Source: Colletotrichum lupini | Lineage: Eukaryota; Ascomycota; Sordariomycetes; Glomerellales; Glomerellaceae | DNA: 64,000 nt | Reading direction: 5' to 3' | Assembly (NCBI RefSeq): GCF_023278565.1 | Contig: NC_064672.1 | Span: forward strand, 5,580,001 to 5,644,000 | Shown here: positions 57,788-64,000 of the stretch, one piece after another | Layout: every line of letters begins with the position of its first letter | Position numbering within the stretch: position 1 is the first letter of the stretch | The notes under the pieces: model-generated | Database searches by the model: none | Told to the model about the DNA's origin: nothing | The model's input: only the letters and a program-made list of their open reading frames with translations | Translations under genes and position numbers: made by a program

Positions 57788-59685
57788 ATGATGGAAGATC
57801 TCAGACAGGTAGACCCGGCTCTTCCGCAGCACCGCGAGGATCACAGCCCACCAATTTCGGACAAGAGACCCCTCGACGTTGATGCTGGTGTCATGATCCT
57901 CGACGACTCGAGACTTACCTACAGTCAAGCCCCGGGGAATCAAGCAACTGCCACAATAGACCCAGTCGGCCCACACGCGACTTCTGACACTGACAAAATG
58001 GGCTTCACCAAGGTCGAGATACCTGCTCCGGAGAACGGGGCTCAGAGCAGCGGACCCAGGCAAGCTCTACCCAAAGGCCTTGTTGCCACTCGTTTCAATC
58101 ATTATCCCACCTCCAATTCTTCTCGTCATCCTCTATCGCCTTCTTCGACAGTAACATCATCTTCTTTTGTCGAATGCGACCTGATCGATCTTGGTGCTGA
58201 CATTTCGTCGCCATCAAGAGAGTTTTCCGAGAAACATGTTATCCCCAATGCACGCGACGGCGGAGGCGAGGCAGATTCCAGTGATGACTCATTGCTACGC
58301 CGCGAAATCATGGAGCTGCGCTACAGGCTCAAGTCAACAACAGCTCGAGCTGAGATTGCCGAGGAGAAGGTAGAACGAGCAGAGCGGAGGATAGGCGAGA
58401 TCAAGTCTACCGTAACCTCAACTATTACAGAGATCGAGAAAGACACGGCCCCTCTTTCGTCAAAAATCAATGAGCTCAGCACAGAGAACGCGGCTTTGAA
58501 AGAACAACTCAGAGATGCTCAATCTCACATATTTAGCCTTCAGCCCTACCGCAAGGAGCTCACTCGCGAGGAAGTTGGGCGCGTAAGTATCTCCCGAGAC
58601 ACCCAGCGAGAGTTGTCTGACAGGCCGATAGGAATACGATGATCTCGTCGAGGGAATCAGCGATTGGGTTTCCAAGTTCATGGATCCCTATCTGGATGAC
58701 CATGAAAAGGGGGTTGAAGACCTGATGACGGCTACCCGTAGGAGGCCTAGCGACGCCCTCAAGTTGAAGCAGGTCATACACCAATATCCTGACCTAGTTC
58801 ATGGCGCAGTCTTTCCAGAAACGGACGAAGACATTATTGTTGCAACTATCATGAGGTTCATCAACGAGAACATTTTCCAAAATATCATGTACGGCTCCAT
58901 CGCCAACTACGTCGAAGTCCTCAGCTTCGTGGAAACAGCGCTTCAGAATCATGTCGACCCAAAGCGAGGTACCAGCATATTCTTGCAGGGTTACCATTGA
59001 ACATCTGTATTGATAACTGATGCACCTTGCAGATCTCTTCGCGATACGAACTTGGACGGCAGAAGCATACAATGCAATCTTGAGCTCCCGCGACTTCAAG
59101 GGCTGCCGGGAAAAGAAATTGCGCGAGCTCACGATCGAACTTGCGAGCATTTTCAAAATCTTCTGTCGAAGAGACAAGATAGATGCATTTTTCAGGAGCT
59201 TCGAACAGATTTGCATTAAGCCCGCGATGCAACTCTACGAGAAGATTCAGGTCTCCACCAACCATTTCTACTTCGACATCAACCCATACATAGTTTGGGG
59301 TGGCGACGGCGAGATGCAAACTTCAACCGACTTTCTCGACAATTTGCAAGACCTCGACTGCAAGAACATAGTCCAGAACCGCAAGGCTTTCAATTTGACA
59401 ATGATTGACCCCCAGCCTACTAAAAAGGAGTTATATCACCACCTGCTCAACGTTTGCACTCTTACGCCGGCACTATACATGCGACAGATTGGCTGCAGGG
59501 ATGTCATCAAGGAACCTCAGCTTGTGCGACGCCAACGGATGCTGGTGGCGTGGGGACCGCAAGAAAAGCGTGACAGGTTCCAGGAGAATGGGGATCGTAC
59601 GCTTTTGAGCCACCTCTATTACGCTAAAAGCGACCGCGAGAGGCAGGAAGCTGGTGGATGGACAAACTTCCGTTGGGGGGGCTAG
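57788..59685 (+). CDS. Coiled-coil protein of unknown function
   Basis: Three exons: 57,788-58,582; 58,632-58,968; 59,033-59,685, with GT-AG introns of 49 and 64 bp, giving 594 aa. Two ATGs (57,788 and 57,791) start the frame. Residues 1-165 are polar and low-complexity, rich in Ser, Pro and Asp. Residues about 168-250 form a strong charged coiled coil (LLRREIMELRYRLKSTTARA...). The remaining 340 residues are mostly helical, with an acidic-aromatic patch (FYFDINPYIVWGG) and a basic end (KEPQLVRRQRMLVAWG). No catalytic motif, signal peptide or membrane segment is visible, and I do not recognise the family. Intron phases close without conflict, which supports a real gene. It lies about 180 bp from the right-hand transposon. 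Confidence 0.75.
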
Positions 59686-59869
59686 GAGACCTAGGTATCT
59701 CACACTAATATCCTTCATTTGCTACACTAGTATCGGTGCAATGGCTTATTTGCTATATAAGGATTGCCGCAATATTCCCGAATTGCACATATTACGGGAC
59801 CAGTTTGGCTGATCTACCTAATTGGAAAACATTAAGGACAGTAGAAGCAAATAATCTCTAGGTGCACTC

Positions 59870-62800
59870 TGTTAACTTAATAGTCCCCTATTGTCGGATT
59901 GGAAGTCCAATTCGACCGCGGCATACAGCCGACTGCGCAGGGGCTAATTGGGGGCCCTATTTACGATTATCGTAGCCAGCCCAACCTATAGTTAGAACCT
60001 CCTTTTTATACTTACGCAGATATTTATATAATTTAATTAATCTCTTTATTAACTACGGTTCGAATTAACTACCCTATAATAGGGATATTAATACTAATTA
60101 GTAATTAAATTTTATTATTATAAATTAGTAAGGTATCTCGTTACGTAAAAGAGACGACCTCTTAATATTATATAAAATAGGAAATTCGTACTAATTAACC
60201 TTATAGAAATAGACGAAAAAGGAGGCGATTCTCGAATGCCGTACGGAATTAAGTAATCGTAGCCCTTTATTACTTATAAGAGGTCGACGTTTACTATATT
60301 AAAATACGTTAATTAATAGAACTACTTAAGTAATTAGCTTTTTACCGTTACCCCGAGTAGCTTTTTTACTAAACGACTTTTCTATAGCTAGCCTATAATT
60401 AGAAATTAATTAGTTAAATTAGAAAAAGGAAATACTTATATAACGACTACTCGCTTAATTAATTAGCGTAACGAACGAGCTTAATAATATAGTATAAAAA
60501 AGTACTACGTAATTAAAAAAAGGGATCTCTAAACGTAAATATTCTTATTTAGTAATAAAAGTAACCCTATAAGAGTTATTAAGCTAAGAGATTTATAGTA
60601 TATAAAAAAGTTTATTATTACGAGGATCTTATAAGTACGACTTTAAGCCCATAATCTAAATAACCTCTTTATAGCTCCCTTAACTACTTCCTAAGTATTA
60701 TTTAAGAATATAGTATAGGGAACGGTTTAATAAGGGAAGAGGGGATTTAGAGGTTTTAATAATATTAAGTTAAGAGTATTACGGATCTTAGAGATTAACC
60801 TAAGAAAAAAGTAGTTATTTTAAAATAGTCCTACGACCTCTTACTAAAGTTATTATTAGCCTAAAAAAAGGCTAAAAGGACGAGGATTTAAGGGAAGGAA
60901 AAAGAATCTTTTAGAGGGCCGCTAAAGGGCTTCTTTTTATATTAGCTCCTAGCGCGAGATTATTAATTTTAAGAAATTAACTAAGTAATAAAAGGGATTA
61001 TTAATAAGCAATAATTACCTAACCGTAATTAAGTTACAAAAAAGACTACTTAAAAAATATAAAATAGGGTATTAAGAGGCTATAAAAAATAAGATCTTTA
61101 AGGTATTTAACCCTATTGCGTACGAGCAATAAGTAGGTATTTTTAGTAAGTCTTTAAAATTTACGATTTTATAAAAAAGAGGGCTTAACTTCGTTAACTA
61201 TACTTAACGGTTTATATAGTTCTTAATAGCCTATATAGCTCTTTTATAAGCCGCACGGCGTTTATTTTTAACTATTTTTATAGAATACTGCCCTAAAAGA
61301 GGTAGGTTAAAAAAAGAAGCTATTTAAAAATTATAAAAAGTATAAAGCTTAGGAAGCTAGAAGTATATAGGATAGCGGAAATTAGTAACTAATAAAGATC
61401 CTAAAACTAATTACTATATCTTCTTATAATAATATAAACGTCTACCGCTATTATTATAAAAAGGAATTATTAAAACTTACCCTTTTATATTAAATAAAAA
61501 GGAGGATCTTAGTAAGTATAATAGCTAGCGATTTAAAAGGGTAGTAATAATTATTAAAAATAGTAAAAATAAGAATAGTAGCGAGACGGCGAGAGGAAAT
61601 AGGAATTTTTTAAACCTTAATAAATTCGTTAAGTAGTAAAAGTACGGATTTATTATAACTAGTGTGCGGATTAGATATATCCCTGTTAAGATTAAATACG
61701 CTAGCGACTATTAATATAAATATAAACTAAAGTACGACCCTTAGCGAGTTAGGGTAAAGAAAAAGAGGACGAAACCCGATTTTAAATAGAATCCTAATCC
61801 CTTATAAATAAGTAAATATTAACCCGGACTATTAGGGGACGTAAATATATAGAATCGTAAATTAGCCTAACGGCGAGTAAATTAATATAATATTAATCTA
61901 TTTAACTAAGGTTTATAAGAAAAAGGGGCTATAGGGGTAACCCCTATTTTACGAGATCGTAAACGACCTTAGTTATTAACTAGACGAATAGTTTATAAGT
62001 ATAAGCCTAGGAATTACGAAAGTAGTTAATAAATTCTTTTATAAGTAAGGGGTATTATTAGCGTAATTATAATTATAAGAGCTATATAAAATACTAGTAG
62101 CGATAATTATAAAGGAGGAATTCGTACTATAGAACTAAGTATAGGTTAATAGAGCGTATAATCGCTTTAATAAATTTAAAAAAAGGGTAAACGACCTAGA
62201 TTTCCTTTTTATAATTACTAACGGAAATCTATTATCGTAAAAGGATATACCGGGGTAAAATATAGTACTAGAAGTACGATAATTAATAATTTTGTTTATT
62301 TTAATTTATAACTCGTTAACGTTACTAACGCGAAATTCGGCGCCGATTAGCTAATAAAAAAGGAGGTAAATAACCTAAAGTTATTAATAATACGTAGCGA
62401 CGTAGGGATCGTATATAAATACCGAAAATCTAGTAGTAAATACGAGGTAATTTATAGACTTTAAAAAGATCTTTTTAAAAAAGAAATTATACTCTAGGGG
62501 GAAGTATAAGGTCTTATAAGAAACCCTAACGATATTTTATAATTATTACGAAAAAGTTAGAATTAGGGAATATTAGTACTATTCGGTATTTAATATCGTA
62601 TTCGTAAGTAAAGCCTCTAATTATTATTACGAAGCGGTGCGTAATCTCGATCGAAACGACTTTTTTAGTATAATTAATATAATCCGAAGCTACTTCGAGA
62701 CTTATAATAGGAACCTAAAGCTCTTATTTAAGTTACGAGCGATTTTTTTTATATTTATAGCTAGGATAATAGAAGGTAAATTGTGAGTAGAGATTTTTAA

Positions 62801-64000
62801 AAAGCTTATTAATCGAATTAATAAGCTAGTAAAAACTTAGTTAAATAAGGGGATAAATAAACGGAAAGTCGGATATTTTTATACCGTAGTTTAGCGTATA
62901 TTAAAAATAAAAATAACCCTATACTAATTACTTAAAAACTATGAGACGCTCTGCTCGAAGTTAAGATCTAGCTTTAATATTAAAATAAAAATACCGTACT
63001 AAACCTATTTCTAAGTATATAACAGCCCTTATTAATAATATTAGGTCGATCGAATATATAATAAGAAAGGAAAAGAGGCTAGATATAGTAATCGCTAATA
63101 AGGAGGCCTAAATTCGTTAAATAAGTAGAGATTTAACTTACGAGTAGGGTAATAAAAGAGGTAATACTATATTTATAAAAAGGATAAATATTAGTTAAGT
63201 AACTACTCTAAGGAAGAGCGTGCTAAATTATATAAATAGTATAAAAAGTTAAGGGTAGTAAATAGTAAAACTAGCCCTCGTTAGTTTAACTAATTTTTTA
63301 TTATTTATAAGAGTAAATCTAGGGGTACGGAACCTAGTGACGGTAGCTAAAGTAGCGGCTTAAAGTATATACCCCCTATAAGAGATTTAGAAAATAAAGA
63401 AGATCTTACCCCCTATATTAACGAATTAAATTATAACGAAATTAATAATATTAACTACTCTTTTTTTACCCCGTTAGCTTTTAGAGAATATATAAAGCTA
63501 AACGAATAGAAAGTAGTAAAAGCTTTTAATAAGTAGGCTTTTATTTATAAATAATAAGGGAAGGTCCCTTAGATAATAGATATAGAGGCGGCTAAAAAGG
63601 CGAATTTAATAGGGCTAAAGCCTATTCTCTTAATAATTAAAAAGAAGACACTATCTCTTTTAATATTAAAAAAAAAGGAATATAGTACTAAGTAAATTTA
63701 GGGGTAGCTAGAGGGGTCCTTTTTATACTACTTAGATCCCTCGAATACTAAGCTCGTATAAGTATTCTATACGAGCAAAAAGTACGACCTAAATAATTTC
63801 TATAAGATTATCCTAAATACTAAGGTATTATAATAGTTAATTAAAAAAAAAAGGTAATTCTAAGTATTATAGAAAATCGTATTAATAACGCTTAATACGT
63901 TAATAGCGAGTATTACGAGGATTAGTTTCGGCCTAGGTAAAGAAATCGTTACCCTAAGTATAATAAAAATAGAGACGTACTTCGGAACAATAATCTTTTA
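59870..64000 (+). mobile_element. RIP-degraded Ty1/copia-type element, 5' part (LTR, gag, start of protease)
   Basis: The plus strand reads, through RIP stops, as fungal copia gag from about 61,000 to 63,300. A degraded zinc-knuckle segment near 63,140-63,210 has VGQKRxxxIYKKDKY then EERAKLY. It is followed near 63,740-64,000 by a protease-like region with RISFGLGKEIVTLS and ETYFGTIIF. The pol part lies beyond the window. The likely 5' end is TGTTAACTTAATAG at 59,870. The first 120 bases keep CpA/TpG and normal GC and contain an imperfect hairpin (ATTGGAAGTCCAAT); RIP-type composition begins near 59,990-60,010. Internal LTR boundaries could not be set because the 3' LTR is not in view. Confidence 0.6.

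Noticed and set aside
30516..59685. A secondary-metabolite gene cluster
   Set aside because: No polyketide synthase, NRPS, terpene cyclase, prenyltransferase or cluster regulator is present; one MFS transporter alone is not evidence.
1..64000. CRISPR arrays, bacterial operons or riboswitches
   Set aside because: The window is fungal. No regularly spaced repeat-spacer arrays were seen; the tandem repeats found have no unique spacers.

Overview
The window is from a filamentous ascomycete (Pezizomycotina), probably a plant-associated Sordariomycete. Evidence: short GT-AG introns of about 50-90 bp, secreted pectin and hemicellulose enzymes, and long AT-rich blocks in which CpA/TpG dinucleotides are almost absent while CpG and TpA persist. 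That is the footprint of repeat-induced point mutation (RIP). The genus cannot be fixed from sequence alone.

Layout. (1) 1-30,430 is RIP-degraded nested transposons: three Ty3/gypsy chromovirus copies (two complete with 539-bp LTRs, one split in two), a Ty1/copia pol remnant, a 1.86-kb Fot1/pogo DNA transposon, two copies of a 1.2-kb retroposon-like element with 15-17 bp target duplications, and one 514-bp insertion that escaped RIP. (2) 30,516-59,685 is a gene island of nine recognisable protein genes. (3) 59,870-64,000 is the 5' part (LTR, gag, start of protease) of a RIP-degraded copia-type element.

Gene island, left to right: SAT4/rhodopsin-like seven-helix membrane protein (-); secreted esterase-like alpha/beta hydrolase (+); secreted subtilisin-like protease with an apparent frameshift (-); GH93 exo-arabinanase-like enzyme (+); GH35 beta-galactosidase (+); GH28 endopolygalacturonase (-); MFS monocarboxylate-type transporter (-); Hsp70-like ATPase (-); and a coiled-coil protein of unknown function (+). 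GH93, GH35 and GH28 occupy 7.6 kb and are all signal-peptide enzymes acting on pectin backbone and arabinan/galactan side chains, so this looks like a small pectin-degradation neighbourhood. Intron-exon models were built by eye and all close in frame except the subtilase.

The most unusual result is structural. The target-site duplications of the two complete gypsy elements are swapped: AAAGG flanks the left end of one and the left end of the other, and AATAT flanks their right ends. The two halves of an older gypsy element lie on either side in opposite orientation. This records an inversion by recombination between two inverted retrotransposons. A second new-looking element is a 751-bp hAT-like MITE with perfect 19-bp terminal inverted repeats and an 8-bp duplication, upstream of the polygalacturonase. 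I found no novel defence, CRISPR-like or secondary-metabolite system.
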